From contig NZ_JQMM01000001.1 in assembly GCF_000744735.1 (NCBI RefSeq), forward strand, positions 1,922,001 through 1,986,000: DNA of 64,000 nt, given 5' to 3'. Below are positions 1 through 10,097 of this stretch, piece by piece. The first letter of the stretch is position 1. Every line of letters begins with the position of its first letter. This DNA comes from Porticoccus hydrocarbonoclasticus MCTG13d (GTDB taxonomy: Bacteria; Pseudomonadota; Gammaproteobacteria; Pseudomonadales; Porticoccaceae). A program made the position numbers and the translations under genes. The notes below the pieces were generated by a model. It was not told where the DNA came from, searched no databases, and worked only from the letters and a program-made list of their open reading frames with translations.

Positions 1-236
1 CACCACAGTCCGTTCGGGGATGACAGACCGGCCACCGGCTTTTCCAAAACAAGGTAAACTACTTGCTGGATTCTCAAGCGCTTCCTGTCTGTCGCTACAG
101 CCAGTGGGCTATGAAACCAGCGTTGATAAAATAGAATTTTACTGTGGTTTATTAGCAGCTCTCACGGTGGAAGTTAGCTGCGATTTACAGGAAAAAAACC
201 TCCGCAAATATAATAAAAAACAAAGAACTATAAGTG
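1..236. other. Left-edge stretch with no supported gene
   Basis: A plus-strand frame is open from the window edge to 244, but its translation (serine- and leucine-rich, then a lysine/asparagine-rich tail) resembles no family I know. It also runs into the 3' end of the opposing cytochrome b561 gene. The last 50 bases are A-rich. I see no clear promoter or terminator hairpin. It could be the tail of a gene beginning outside the window. Confidence 0.3.
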
Positions 237-788
237 CTATTTAAACTTTTTTGGAGATATTCGAAGCAACGTGTTATCGCGCAATATGTAATGGTGAAAA
301 AGTCCCGCCAGTGCGTGAATACCTATCAAAAAATACCCTGCGCTGCCAACCATTTCATGAACCTCTTTAATGGCTTTGGCCAGCGTTTCGTTTTCCGCCA
401 TCAATGCCGGAAAAGTCGCCCCGAAAAAAGGCACAGGCTTACCGCTGCCACTGAGTACCAGCCAACCCATCAGCGGCATGGCAATCATAAATAGGTATAA
501 AATGGCATGCATCGACCTTCCCACCAGCACCTGCCAGCGAGGTGGCGCCGGCAAAATCTCCGGCCTCACTTGTAAAAGCTGGGCAACCAACCGGATCCAG
601 ACAAGAATAAAAACAGTCAACCCCAGCATAAAATGCCAAGCTTTAAAGGCTTCGCGAGGGTCACTGCCCTTTGGATAGAGTTCGCGCAATTCAATACAGC
701 CATAAACCGCGATCAACAACAGTAACATCAGCCAGTGTAAAGACACCGACACCCAACCATAATGCTCTCTCGTATTACGCCAATCCAC
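237..788 (-). CDS. cybB: Cytochrome b561 family membrane protein
   Basis: A 183-residue, four-helix inner-membrane di-heme cytochrome. In the family it passes electrons from the quinol pool, or oxidises superoxide in the E. coli CybB type. Histidines 18, 52, 144 and 158 match the spacing of the E. coli heme ligands (34 and 14 residues within each pair, 92 between pairs). The motif VHEMVGSAGYFLIGIHALAG in the last third is typical. The start is GTG at 788, preceded by CAGGAG at a good distance. The gene stands alone, so its electron partner is not evident. The family call is secure; the physiological role is not. Confidence 0.9.
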   Translation of the reverse strand: MDWRNTREHYGWVSVSLHWLMLLLLIAVYGCIELRELYPKGSDPREAFKAWHFMLGLTVFILVWIRLVAQLLQVRPEILPAPPRWQVLVGRSMHAILYLFMIAMPLMGWLVLSGSGKPVPFFGATFPALMAENETLAKAIKEVHEMVGSAGYFLIGIHALAGLFHHYILRDNTLLRISPKKFK

Positions 789-878
789 GATAACTCCTGA
801 TAAAAAACTGTTATGCGTTTGAGCTTAACCTACTGCACCAATTGATTTGTGATATGCATCAAGCCAAACCGCTCCAAC

Positions 879-1367
879 TCACCCCTCTCCAACCAATGGG
901 CTGGGCGATACGATGACGCCATTGTTATCAGCATACACATACCCACCGGGGTGGAAGGTAATACCGCCAAATGTCACTGGCACATTCAGATCACCAATTC
1001 CACGCTTGTCGGTTTTCAAAGGGATCGATGCCAGTGCCTGCACACCCAGATCCAGCTCTGCCAACGCATCAACATCGCGGACACAACCGTAAATAATCAA
1101 CCCTTCCCACCCATTCCTGACCGCATTTTCGGCAATCATATCGCCCAGCAGCGCACGCCGCAGCGAGCCACCACCGTCCACCACGAGCACTTTTCCATGA
1201 CCGGGCTTACCGGCACTCTCTTTCACCAGCGAATTGTCCTCATGACATTTAACAGTAACAATTTCACCGCCAAACGTATCCCTCCCACCATAATTAGTCA
1301 TCATTGGTTCCATTACCTGCACCAGCTCGGGATAATCATCGCAAAGATCAGGGGTTGCAAAAAACAT
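879..1367 (-). CDS. rraA: Ribonuclease E activity regulator RraA
   Basis: Encodes 162 residues, matching the E. coli RraA length of 161. RraA forms a ring-shaped oligomer that binds RNase E and inhibits the degradosome; it resembles the methyltransferase-like/aldolase RraA fold. Visible hallmarks are [41 protein letters not shown] and ADNNGVIVS. The frame stays open to 1394, but GGAG lies 5 nt before the ATG at 1367, and starting there restores the family N-terminus ([12 protein letters not shown]). The gene lies alone between cytochrome b561 and the divergent pabB. Confidence 0.92.
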   Translation of the reverse strand: MFFATPDLCDDYPELVQVMEPMMTNYGGRDTFGGEIVTVKCHEDNSLVKESAGKPGHGKVLVVDGGGSLRRALLGDMIAENAVRNGWEGLIIYGCVRDVDALAELDLGVQALASIPLKTDKRGIGDLNVPVTFGGITFHPGGYVYADNNGVIVSPSPLVGEG

Positions 1368-1370
1368 CAT

Positions 1371-1687
1371 GACTCCAGCCTGTTGTTCATCCAATATTCA
1401 TTCCCAGCGGCCCGAATTGATCAGAGCGACGCCAGCAATCGATACTCTCTCTGCGTGCATGCAAACAACCCCGCACACCAACCTGATATTTGGGATAGGC
1501 AAGTTGTCGTCTGGTCTATGAACGCTTATGGGCGCTGAGATTGCCATGATCAGAGACATGGAGCAATAACAGAAATACTGCGCTTCCTGCACAATTCAAA
1601 AATAAGGCATGAATAAAGTGCTGTAAAATACAACAACAACGCCGAATTAGTCTGAAACAGACTCGCTTCTACCGTAGACTACCGACC
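1371..1687. other. Divergent rraA/pabB intergenic region
   Basis: About 320 bases without a supported gene, expected to hold the divergent promoters of rraA and pabB. Small ORFs on both strands here have no recognisable domain and no convincing ribosome binding site. I found no clear -35/-10 pair or hairpin. Confidence 0.4.
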
Positions 1688-3076
1688 ATGCCTAACGTGG
1701 ATATCACCGATTTTCCCTACCGCCCCGATGCCGAAGCGCTCTTTGCAGCAATACGGGATTTTGATGACCCCATCTGGATGGACAGCGGCAAGCCTCGCAG
1801 CCTCTCTGGTCGGTTTGACATCATTTCAGCCCAACCGACCACGATTCTCGAGACAGTGGGCAAGATCACACAAATCACAACATCTCAGGCTATCTCTGAG
1901 TCCTCTGAAGACCCGTTCGCGCTGGCACAGCAACTCCTCGACACCCTTGGAACAGTCGATCACGGCTTGAGCCAGTATCCTTTTCTGGGGGGGCTGGCCG
2001 GCTATTTTGGCTACGACCTTGGCCACCGCATCGAAGTGCTCCCGAACCTGTTGGGCAAAGTGGACTCACTGCCAGATCTGCGATTGGGGCTTTACAACTG
2101 GGCCCTTGTTCTCAACCACTCATCGAGAAAAGCCTGGCTGATTTTTCGCAACGATTGCCCGGGGGACCTTCGCGAAACCGTCACGAAACGACTGAAGCAG
2201 GCCGACAATAGAGAAAGCCTCCCGGGCAGCGATGGCGAAGGAACAAATCCGTTTGAGCCCTCAATGAGCAGAGATGCTTATCTGAATGCTGTCAGCCACA
2301 TCAAGGAGTATATTAGTGAGGGCGATTGCTATCAGGTCAATCTCGCCCGACATTTTTCAGCGAAATACCAAGGTGATAGCTGGCATCTATACAGAGCATT
2401 ACGACGGATATTGCCTTCACCCTACAGTTGCTATTATCAGTTCGGAAAGCGCAATCAGGCCGTATTAAGCTTCTCCCCCGAGCGGTTTCTGAAACTCTCT
2501 GCCGGGCAGGTGGAAACCAAGCCTATCAAGGGTACTGCCAGGCGGGGCAGAACGGTGGAAGAGGATCAACAAAATGCTATTGAGTTGATGAACAGCACCA
2601 AAAATCGGGCTGAAAATCTGATGATTGTCGATTTGCTGCGCAATGATCTCGGGAAAACCTGTCAGCCAGGCTCGATTCGGGTACCGAAGCTCTTTGCGCT
2701 TGAAAGCTTTCCCAACGTACATCACCTGGTCAGCACGGTGACCGGAAAGCTTCGTGAAGACGAATCACCGTTGTCACTGTTGCGGGGTTGTTTCCCCGGA
2801 GGCTCTATCACCGGGGCACCAAAAAAACGCGCCATGGAAATCATTGAAACACTGGAAACCTGTCGCCGTTCGGTGTACTGCGGCAGCATTGGCTATATAA
2901 GCAGCACAGGGCGAATGGATACCAACATCGCCATCCGCACGATCCTGGCTGATGGTGACAAACTGCACTGTTGGGGAGGTGGCGGCATCGTGGCCGACTC
3001 AAATGCCGAAAGTGAATTCCAGGAAATTCTGGACAAGATCCGAGTACTTATCGAGCCGGATAGCCCCACTGGATAA
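1688..3076 (+). CDS. pabB: Aminodeoxychorismate synthase component I
   Basis: A 462-residue chorismate-utilising enzyme. It converts chorismate to 4-amino-4-deoxychorismate with ammonia supplied by the glutaminase PabA, on the way to p-aminobenzoate and folate. The lysine of KPIKGTARRG (K281) is the PabB/aminodeoxychorismate signature; anthranilate synthase has Ala there. FPGGSITGAPKKRAMEIIE and the C-terminal GGGIVADSNAESEFQE are the metal- and substrate-binding motifs. An N-terminal TrpE/PabB domain precedes the catalytic domain at about residue 190. No pabA or pabC is adjacent. The gene stands alone and converges with thrH. Confidence 0.95.
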   Translation: MPNVDITDFPYRPDAEALFAAIRDFDDPIWMDSGKPRSLSGRFDIISAQPTTILETVGKITQITTSQAISESSEDPFALAQQLLDTLGTVDHGLSQYPFLGGLAGYFGYDLGHRIEVLPNLLGKVDSLPDLRLGLYNWALVLNHSSRKAWLIFRNDCPGDLRETVTKRLKQADNRESLPGSDGEGTNPFEPSMSRDAYLNAVSHIKEYISEGDCYQVNLARHFSAKYQGDSWHLYRALRRILPSPYSCYYQFGKRNQAVLSFSPERFLKLSAGQVETKPIKGTARRGRTVEEDQQNAIELMNSTKNRAENLMIVDLLRNDLGKTCQPGSIRVPKLFALESFPNVHHLVSTVTGKLREDESPLSLLRGCFPGGSITGAPKKRAMEIIETLETCRRSVYCGSIGYISSTGRMDTNIAIRTILADGDKLHCWGGGGIVADSNAESEFQEILDKIRVLIEPDSPTG

Positions 3077-3087
3077 ACCCCGACCCC

Positions 3088-3705
3088 CTACAAGCTAAGA
3101 TCCCTAACACTCGCCTTGATGAATTCCTGTTTGAGCGCCTCAAATGTATGGACAGCCGGAAATTGTGGAAATTGCTCAATAACATTCTGAGGTGCATGAA
3201 ACAGGATACCGACATCGGCCTCTGCCAGCATGGTCGTATCGTTATAGGAGTCGCCGGCAGCAATAGTCCGGTAGTACATGCTTTTAAAGCCGACAATCGC
3301 CTGGCGCTTTGGGTTGGCCTGCCGCAAGTGGTAATTAACCACACGACCGTCCTGGTCTGTTTCCAGTTTGTGACATAGCAACGCGGGAAATCCCAACTGA
3401 CGCATCAAGGGCTGGGCGAACTCATAAAAAGTATCGGAGAGAATCACCACCTGGAAGCGTTCCCGCAGCCAGTCAACAAACTCTCGCGCTCCTTCAAGAG
3501 GCGATAGCGTAGCTATCACCTCTTGAATCTCCTTAAGCCCCAGACCGTGTCGGTCCAGAATATCCAGGCGGTAACGCATCAGCACATCGTAATCCGGTTC
3601 ATCCCGGGTAGTACGCTTGAGCGCATCAATACCGGTTTTCTCGGCAAAGGCAATCCATATTTCAGGAATCAGTACGCCTTCAAGATCCAAACAAGCGATT
3701 TCCAC
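3088..3705 (-). CDS. thrH: Bifunctional phosphoserine phosphatase/homoserine phosphotransferase ThrH
   Basis: A 205-residue HAD-superfamily enzyme of the ThrH type. In Pseudomonas it dephosphorylates phosphoserine and can transfer the phosphate to homoserine. Motif I is LDLEGVLIPE (nucleophile D7, acid/base E9), motif II is ILSDTFYEF, and motif IV is AAGDSYNDTTML. The DxE rather than DxD form of motif I is characteristic of ThrH as opposed to SerB. The start is GTG at 3705 with AAGGG seven bases upstream. The gene ends tail-to-tail with pabB. Confidence 0.92.
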   Translation of the reverse strand: MEIACLDLEGVLIPEIWIAFAEKTGIDALKRTTRDEPDYDVLMRYRLDILDRHGLGLKEIQEVIATLSPLEGAREFVDWLRERFQVVILSDTFYEFAQPLMRQLGFPALLCHKLETDQDGRVVNYHLRQANPKRQAIVGFKSMYYRTIAAGDSYNDTTMLAEADVGILFHAPQNVIEQFPQFPAVHTFEALKQEFIKASVRDLSL

Positions 3706-3876
3706 AATGTCACCCTTAATCGTGCGAGACCAAAATAAGACCGCGCCACTCTAACGATTTCAGGGATATTGCGCAATAAAGTTGCAATGCTTTTGATGGC
3801 TGCACAGGCAGAGGAAATACCCTTTTTACAGATTTTTAATAGCCATATTGATGAAGGTTATAGTTTCTGATTATTT

Positions 3877-3903
3877 TTGCTTTAGTGGTGGCTTTGGTAT
3901 GAT
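3877..3903 (+). promoter_or_regulatory. Possible cysH promoter
   Basis: TTGCTT (3877-3882) and TATGAT (3898-3903) are separated by a short 15-bp spacer, upstream of cysH. The flanking AT-rich stretch could hold a CysB site, as expected for a cys gene. The short spacer would fit an activator-dependent promoter, but this is inference. Confidence 0.3.
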
Positions 3904-3956
3904 GCGCGACTTTGAGGACAACCCCTCTAACTTATTGAGAATATTGAGTAACTCCC

Positions 3957-4688
3957 ATGACTGCAAACCTTCTGAACACTCTTGATCTCGATCGGGAATT
4001 ATCCAATCAGTCTCCACAGGAGATTATTGCCTACGCCCTTGAGCAATTTGACAATATTGCCATCTCATTCAGTGGTGCAGAGGATGTTGTACTGATTGAT
4101 ATGGCGCACAGGATCAACCCGGAAAAATTACAGGTCTTTTCCCTAGACACGGGTCGCCTGCATGCCGAAACCTATCGCTTTATCGAAAAGGTCCGGGAAC
4201 ATTACGGTATCCAAATCGATGTGGTTTTTCCCGATGCCTACGCCGTCAATAATATGGTGCGAGAGAAAGGACTTTTCAGTTTTTACCGCGACGGTCACAA
4301 AGAGTGCTGCAGTATCCGTAAGATTGGTCCCCTGCGCCGTAAATTGCTGACAGTGGACGCCTGGGTAACCGGTCAGCGTCGTGACCAGAGCCCCGGCACT
4401 CGCACAGCTATCCCTGTGATTCAGGACGACAAGGCATTTGCCCGGCCCGATGACACCCTGACCAAATTCAACCCACTGGCCAACTGGTCATCAAATCAGG
4501 TCTGGGCATACATTCGCTCCAATAACGTGCCCTATAACGAATTACACGACCGTGGCTATATCAGTATCGGCTGCGAACCCTGCACACGTGCCACCGGCCC
4601 CGGCCAGCATGAGCGCGAGGGTCGTTGGTGGTGGGAAGAAGCTACAATGAAAGAATGCGGTCTGCACGCCGTCAATACGCAAAAATAA
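3957..4688 (+). CDS. cysH: Phosphoadenylyl/adenylyl-sulfate reductase CysH
   Basis: A 243-residue assimilatory reductase producing sulfite from activated sulfate with electrons from thioredoxin. The N-terminal ATP-PPase-like domain carries [14 protein letters not shown]. Cysteine pairs C117-C118 (KECCSIRK) and C206-x2-C209 (GCEPCTR) form the [4Fe-4S] site, so the enzyme is the plant/Pseudomonas type that uses adenylyl sulfate (APS), rather than the cluster-free E. coli PAPS reductase. The GCEPCTR cysteines lie close to the C-terminus, as in that family. A CxxC thioredoxin-fold gene starts 14 bp downstream and is probably cotranscribed; cysB follows in the opposite direction. Confidence 0.95.
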   Translation: MTANLLNTLDLDRELSNQSPQEIIAYALEQFDNIAISFSGAEDVVLIDMAHRINPEKLQVFSLDTGRLHAETYRFIEKVREHYGIQIDVVFPDAYAVNNMVREKGLFSFYRDGHKECCSIRKIGPLRRKLLTVDAWVTGQRRDQSPGTRTAIPVIQDDKAFARPDDTLTKFNPLANWSSNQVWAYIRSNNVPYNELHDRGYISIGCEPCTRATGPGQHEREGRWWWEEATMKECGLHAVNTQK

Positions 4689-4702
4689 ACCGGGACAGAC
4701 AC

Positions 4703-5038
4703 ATGAAAATCACACTCGTCAAAAAGATCAAGCTGGACGGCAGTCTCTGCAGAAAGTGCGAAGACGTGCAGCAAAAAATGGAAGCTGCTGACCAGATGTC
4801 TCTAATAGACGAGGTTTTACTGGCTGATGAACGGGACACCAGCTCACCGGGAATGGTGCTGGCGAGACGTTACAATGTGGAGCAGGCACCTTTTTTTGTG
4901 GTTGAGCGGGAAGGCCAGCAACCGGAGACTTACACCGTCTATTTCAAGTTTGTCAAAGAGGTGCTTAACCAGAAAACCCGTGAAGAGGACGAGCTTAAGG
5001 AAATTCTTAACGACAACCCCGATCTCGACTTTCTATAA
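4703..5038 (+). CDS. Small thioredoxin-fold CxxC protein linked to cysH
   Basis: A 111-residue cytosolic protein with a redox-type motif SLCRKCEDV near residue 17 and a cis-proline-like segment EQAPFFVV in the middle, both suggesting a thioredoxin/glutaredoxin fold. The acidic C-terminal tail (EEDELKEILNDNPDLDFL) is unusual. The frame is open upstream into cysH, but the ATG at 4703 has a GGGAC-type ribosome site and sits 14 bp after the cysH stop. A role as dedicated electron donor to CysH is inference from position. The function is not established from the sequence. Confidence 0.75.
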   Translation: MKITLVKKIKLDGSLCRKCEDVQQKMEAADQMSLIDEVLLADERDTSSPGMVLARRYNVEQAPFFVVEREGQQPETYTVYFKFVKEVLNQKTREEDELKEILNDNPDLDFL

Positions 5039-5108
5039 GGCTTGAAGCCATTCTTTGGTTCACTCTTGTTCAGCCCCGGGTGTCCGGTTGACGGGTAAAC
5101 CAAATGGA

Positions 5109-6155
<1,047 letters not shown>

Positions 6156-6197
6156 CTAGAGTTTCCAGGTTATTTTGGGGATAGAAGTGGATTAATT

Positions 6198-6986
6198 GTG
6201 CTGGATTTTTTGTTGTACGTTGGGTCCGGTGCTTTCGTGGGGCTAGTCGTCGGGCTCACCGGTGTGGGTGGCGGATCATTGATGACACCTATGCTGATTA
6301 TGTTCGGCATCCCCTACAATGTTGCTATCGGCACTGACCTCCTCTATGCCGCCATCACAAAGGCCAGTGGTGTTGTGGCCCACACCAGACAGAAAAGTAT
6401 TCAGTGGCGACTGGTTGCCTATCTCGCTGCTGGTAGCATACCGGCATCCCTTATCACATCCCAGCTCCTCTATCACGTGTTTACAGATGCAGAAGAGTAT
6501 CGGGAAATCCTGACGACCAGTCTCGGTATCATGCTGATCATTACCGCTGCCGTAATTTTACTGAAACGCTTTCTTCGTAATGCTTCCGATCGTCCGCACG
6601 GTGCCACAGGGGCCTTTTTTCAGCTACACGCCACGAAGGTGACCTTTGTGTCGGGCATTTTTCTGGGTATCTTTGTCACACTCTCATCGGTGGGCGCAGG
6701 GGCCTTTTGTGCAGCACTACTGATGGTTCTCTATCCCCGACTGCCGGCACTGCACGTGGTAGGAACTGACATTGCCCACGCAGTGCCACTGACCCTGATT
6801 GCCGGACTTGGTCATTTATTCTTGCTGGGCAATGTCGATTTGGTGCTGCTTGGATCACTGTTGATAGGATCACTGCCAGCCATCCACCTAGGCACCAGAC
6901 TGGCAGCCCGGCTCCCAAGCAGGGTATTGCAACCGATTTTAGCCTGTCTGTTGCTCGGTATGGGCATCAAATTCGCCCTGTTCTAA
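6198..6986 (+). CDS. TSUP (TauE/SafE) family permease, probable sulfite/sulfonate exporter
   Basis: A hydrophobic protein of about 262 residues with two repeated halves and the glycine-rich motif VGLTGVGGGSLMTP near the N-terminus, characteristic of the TSUP family. Members export sulfite or organosulfonates or take up sulfur compounds. The frame is open from a TTG at 6135, but I prefer GTG at 6198. It has a purine-rich AAGTGGA upstream, and the first membrane helix then starts as usual in the family. Its position divergent from cysB and close to cysH favours a sulfur substrate; this is inference. Confidence 0.85.
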   Translation: MLDFLLYVGSGAFVGLVVGLTGVGGGSLMTPMLIMFGIPYNVAIGTDLLYAAITKASGVVAHTRQKSIQWRLVAYLAAGSIPASLITSQLLYHVFTDAEEYREILTTSLGIMLIITAAVILLKRFLRNASDRPHGATGAFFQLHATKVTFVSGIFLGIFVTLSSVGAGAFCAALLMVLYPRLPALHVVGTDIAHAVPLTLIAGLGHLFLLGNVDLVLLGSLLIGSLPAIHLGTRLAARLPSRVLQPILACLLLGMGIKFALF

Positions 6987-6991
6987 ACTGG

Positions 6992-7897
6992 TCAGTCCTG
7001 TTTGTTAGCTATGCCATGGGGCACATGTCCGGTAGCCACATGGGACTTTGCCGACTCACAATGAGCCTGCTGATCGTCAAAAAACACATCCGCTCCGTAG
7101 GATTTAAGGAAGGCGCCCTTCTCCAGACCACCAAGAAACAGGGACTCGTCTATCCGGATATCCCATGTTCGGAGTGTTCGCACGACCCGTTCATGGGCCG
7201 GTGCAGAGCGTGCCGTGACGAGAGCTGTCCGAATAGGGCAGCTCTCAGGTGGAAATTCTGACTGCAGGGTATGCAAAACCTGAAGGAAATGTTTGAAGGG
7301 GCCACCGCTCATCGGCTGCCTTGCTGCGGCTTTCTCACTTTGGGTGAATGCCGCCAGCCCGCTTTCCTTATACACACGTTCCGATTCATCGGAAAACAAT
7401 ACAGCATCACCATCAAAGGCAAAGCGAAGCTCATCGTCATTGCGATCTCTGGACCCCGATGATATTAACGTTGCCGCTGCAATCCCGTTATTCAGGGCAT
7501 TACAGACATCTTCTGCATTGGTCGAAAGAAACAAATGGCAACCAAAAGCGGAGACATACCGGTAGGGGCTTGCTCCGCCACAAAAGGCGGCACGGCTGAT
7601 ATTCAATCCATAGTGCTCAATGGAATTAAACACTCGCAACCCGGTGTCAGCCGAATTCCGGGAGAGTAAAATCACCTCTACCCTTGGATCCCCATCCAAC
7701 TTTTCATTGATTCTCAGCAGTTTTTTTACCATGGGAAAGGCCTCACCCGGCGCAAGAACCTCATCTTCGTGCGCCACTTGGTAACGGGAATAGGCATCCA
7801 ACCCCTCCTGCTCATAGACCCGATGGCTTTCATCCAAGTCAAACAGGGCCCTGGAAGAAATGGCAATCACCAGTTTGTCACCAAAGTTTTTTGACAC
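6992..7897 (-). CDS. Cytosolic 5'-nucleotidase (cN-I type)
   Basis: A 301-residue protein of the 5'-nucleotidase family PF06189, related to vertebrate cytosolic 5'-nucleotidase I, which dephosphorylates nucleoside monophosphates. Features are LVIAISSRALFDLDESH at the N-terminus, a second acidic block FAFDGDAVLFSDESERVY near residue 165, and RTALVTARSAPAHERV. The start is GTG at 7897 with GAGGA seven bases upstream. It converges with the TSUP gene and has no functional partner next to it. Substrate preference cannot be read from the sequence. Confidence 0.88.
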   Translation of the reverse strand: MSKNFGDKLVIAISSRALFDLDESHRVYEQEGLDAYSRYQVAHEDEVLAPGEAFPMVKKLLRINEKLDGDPRVEVILLSRNSADTGLRVFNSIEHYGLNISRAAFCGGASPYRYVSAFGCHLFLSTNAEDVCNALNNGIAAATLISSGSRDRNDDELRFAFDGDAVLFSDESERVYKESGLAAFTQSEKAAARQPMSGGPFKHFLQVLHTLQSEFPPESCPIRTALVTARSAPAHERVVRTLRTWDIRIDESLFLGGLEKGAFLKSYGADVFFDDQQAHCESAKSHVATGHVPHGIANKQD

Positions 7898-8204
7898 AGA
7901 CTATTCCTCAGGGGACTTACCCGTTACACCCTAGTAAAAGTAAAAACAACCCATTAAATAAAAACACCACACGTTAGCTCGTATCGAGACAGAGTCCTTT
8001 TTGTCAATTGATCTACCCAATCTTGTACACTCGTATAGAAGATTGCCACAATCATGGTGACAACTAACCGGGACAATGAGTGGCTGATTGCTGGATAAAC
8101 TTTACCATGAGAATAATTTCACTCATGCTCTTCAGCAATAGCAAATTGAAACAACGATACTCCCATTTTAACGGATACTTGGCACTCACACCTTGGAGAT
8201 ATCC
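7898..8204. other. Intergenic region between nucleotidase and DUF411 gene
   Basis: About 300 AT-rich bases between two divergent genes, expected to hold both promoters. No gene, hairpin or convincing sigma-70 pair stands out. Confidence 0.4.
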
Positions 8205-8726
8205 ATGACTAGTATAAAAAAATACGTTTTAACAGGGTTTTTACTGACTTTTCTCATGGTGACCGGATGTACAAGCGAAGAAAATACCGAATCTGATCGA
8301 GTCTCAAGCAGTATGTCGAAACCATTGACTTCATCCTCTTACAACCTCTACAAAAGTGAATCCTGTGGATGCTGTGAAGAGTGGATGGAATATATGTCCG
8401 ACAGGGGTTATCACGCACTTATTCACCATCCTGAAAATCTGACGGCGGTAAAAAGTAGCCTGGGTATCGATTCAGAGCATCAGTCCTGCCACACCGCAGT
8501 CTTTGAAAACGGCTATGTCATGGAGGGTCATGTGCCGGCTAAATTTGTGACACAATTCATGAACAATCCCCCCGATGGTGCGCTTGGTCTGGCGGTGCCG
8601 GGTATGCCTGTCGGCAGCCCCGGTATGGAAATGGAAGGTCGGTTTAGACCCTATAACATCTATTTACTGAAAAAGGATGGCAGCACTGAGGTTTATGCCT
8701 CTGTGGAGAGTGCCGACCAGCAATGA
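8205..8726 (+). CDS. DUF411 metal-binding lipoprotein
   Basis: A 173-residue exported protein. The N-terminal signal ends in the lipobox VTGC (residues 22-25), so it should be lipid-anchored. The core contains SESCGCCEEWMEYM, the CGCC signature of DUF411, a family found near copper resistance genes and thought to bind metal. A methionine/glycine-rich segment (PGMPVGSPGMEMEG) near the end could add metal ligands. ATG 8205 is chosen because TTGGAG lies just upstream; the frame is open a few codons further. No copper efflux gene is adjacent, so the metal is unknown. Confidence 0.85.
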   Translation: MTSIKKYVLTGFLLTFLMVTGCTSEENTESDRVSSSMSKPLTSSSYNLYKSESCGCCEEWMEYMSDRGYHALIHHPENLTAVKSSLGIDSEHQSCHTAVFENGYVMEGHVPAKFVTQFMNNPPDGALGLAVPGMPVGSPGMEMEGRFRPYNIYLLKKDGSTEVYASVESADQQ

Positions 8727-8754
8727 TCACACGTTAAGAGGGGCAGCAAACTGT

Positions 8755-10083
8755 CTATTGATCAAAATACTCACGGGTCAGCCTGAAAATGACCGGACTT
8801 AGCAATAGCAGGCCGATGAGATTAGGCACGGCCATCATACCGTTAAGCGTATCGGCAAGACTCCACACCAGGCTCAACTGCGATGTCGCACCCACAAATA
8901 CAGCGACAACCCATACTATGCGAAACGGCACAATAACATTGATGCCAAAGAGGTACTCGGCACAGCGTTCGCCATAATAGCTCCAGCCCAGGATCGTGGT
9001 AAAAGCAAACAAGGCCAAACTGACGGCAACCACTTTGTCGCCATGGGGCAGCACGCTATTAAAAGCGAATGCAGTGAGTGCAGCACCCTGCTCACCACTG
9101 TTCCAGGCACCCGTCAGGATCAACACCAAACCTGTCATCGTGCAAATCACGATAGTGTCAATAAAGGTACCCAACATAGCAATGGTACCCTGGCGAACCG
9201 GACTGTTGGTTTCGGCAGCTGCATGGGCAATGGGGGCGCTCCCCAAACCCGCCTCGTTAGAAAATATGCCACGAGCCACCCCCATACGAAGTGCCAGCAT
9301 AATGGTCGCCCCGGCAAAACCACCCCCTGCAGCCACCGGCGAAAAAGCGCTTTTTACCACCAGCACCAAGGTTTCGGGGACCTCACCAATGTTAATCATC
9401 AATATGATCCCTGTAACCAGAAGATAAAGGATCGTCATGAAAGGCACCAGTTTTCCGGCTACTTGCGCAATTCGTTGAATACCACCGAGTAATACCAGGC
9501 CCACCAGGGCAGTCATTACTGCACCGGTAAGCTGTTCGGGCACCGCAAAGCTGCTGTGCAATGCATCCGCCACCGAGTTCGCTTGAACAGTATTGCCAAT
9601 CCCAAACCCGGCGAGGGTGCCAAAAACCGCAAACAACAACCCCAACCATGCCCATTTTGGACCCAATCCATTGCGGATATAGTACATTGGCCCACCGACT
9701 TTCCTGCCTCGCTTGTCCGTTTCACGATAGTGCACCGCCAATACAGCTTCACCGTACTTGGTGGCCATTCCCAGCAAGGCAGTACACCACATCCAGAAGA
9801 GTGCCCCGGGGCCACCGATACTGACAGCCGTGGCAACACCGACAATATTGCCAGTTCCAATCGTAGCCGATAGCGATGTCATCAGCGCATTGAAGGGACT
9901 GATATCCCCATCGCCACTACCATTTCTCCCAATGAATAATTGCCTGAAACCGTAGCCTATTTTTCGTATGGGCAGCCCGCCCAGACCAACCGTCAAATAG
10001 AGGCCTGTGCCGAGGATAAGGCACAGCATCACTGGTCCCCACACAAACCCGTTGATGCTATTGACCACAGATTGCAGAGTCAT
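8755..10083 (-). CDS. Sodium:alanine/glycine symporter (AGCS family)
   Basis: A transporter of 442 residues with about 11 membrane helices. Family signatures are SATIGTGNIVGVATAVSIGG, a TKYGEAVLAVHYR segment and NEAGLGSAPIAHAAAET. It imports alanine or glycine with sodium. A GTG at 10101 overlaps the stop of the upstream gene, but the ATG at 10083 has AGGTGA at the right spacing. It forms an operon with a D-cysteine desulfhydrase-like gene, suggesting import of an amino acid that is then catabolised; the exact substrate is inference. Confidence 0.92.
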   Translation of the reverse strand: MTLQSVVNSINGFVWGPVMLCLILGTGLYLTVGLGGLPIRKIGYGFRQLFIGRNGSGDGDISPFNALMTSLSATIGTGNIVGVATAVSIGGPGALFWMWCTALLGMATKYGEAVLAVHYRETDKRGRKVGGPMYYIRNGLGPKWAWLGLLFAVFGTLAGFGIGNTVQANSVADALHSSFAVPEQLTGAVMTALVGLVLLGGIQRIAQVAGKLVPFMTILYLLVTGIILMINIGEVPETLVLVVKSAFSPVAAGGGFAGATIMLALRMGVARGIFSNEAGLGSAPIAHAAAETNSPVRQGTIAMLGTFIDTIVICTMTGLVLILTGAWNSGEQGAALTAFAFNSVLPHGDKVVAVSLALFAFTTILGWSYYGERCAEYLFGINVIVPFRIVWVVAVFVGATSQLSLVWSLADTLNGMMAVPNLIGLLLLSPVIFRLTREYFDQ

Positions 10084-10097
10084 GGATTCACCTAATG

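Noticed and set aside
849-1538. 229-codon plus-strand ORF
   Set aside because: Antisense to rraA and rich in His, Asn and Ile; no recognisable domain.
1398-1592. 64-codon minus-strand ORF upstream of rraA
   Set aside because: No ribosome binding site or domain, and it lies in the divergent promoter region.
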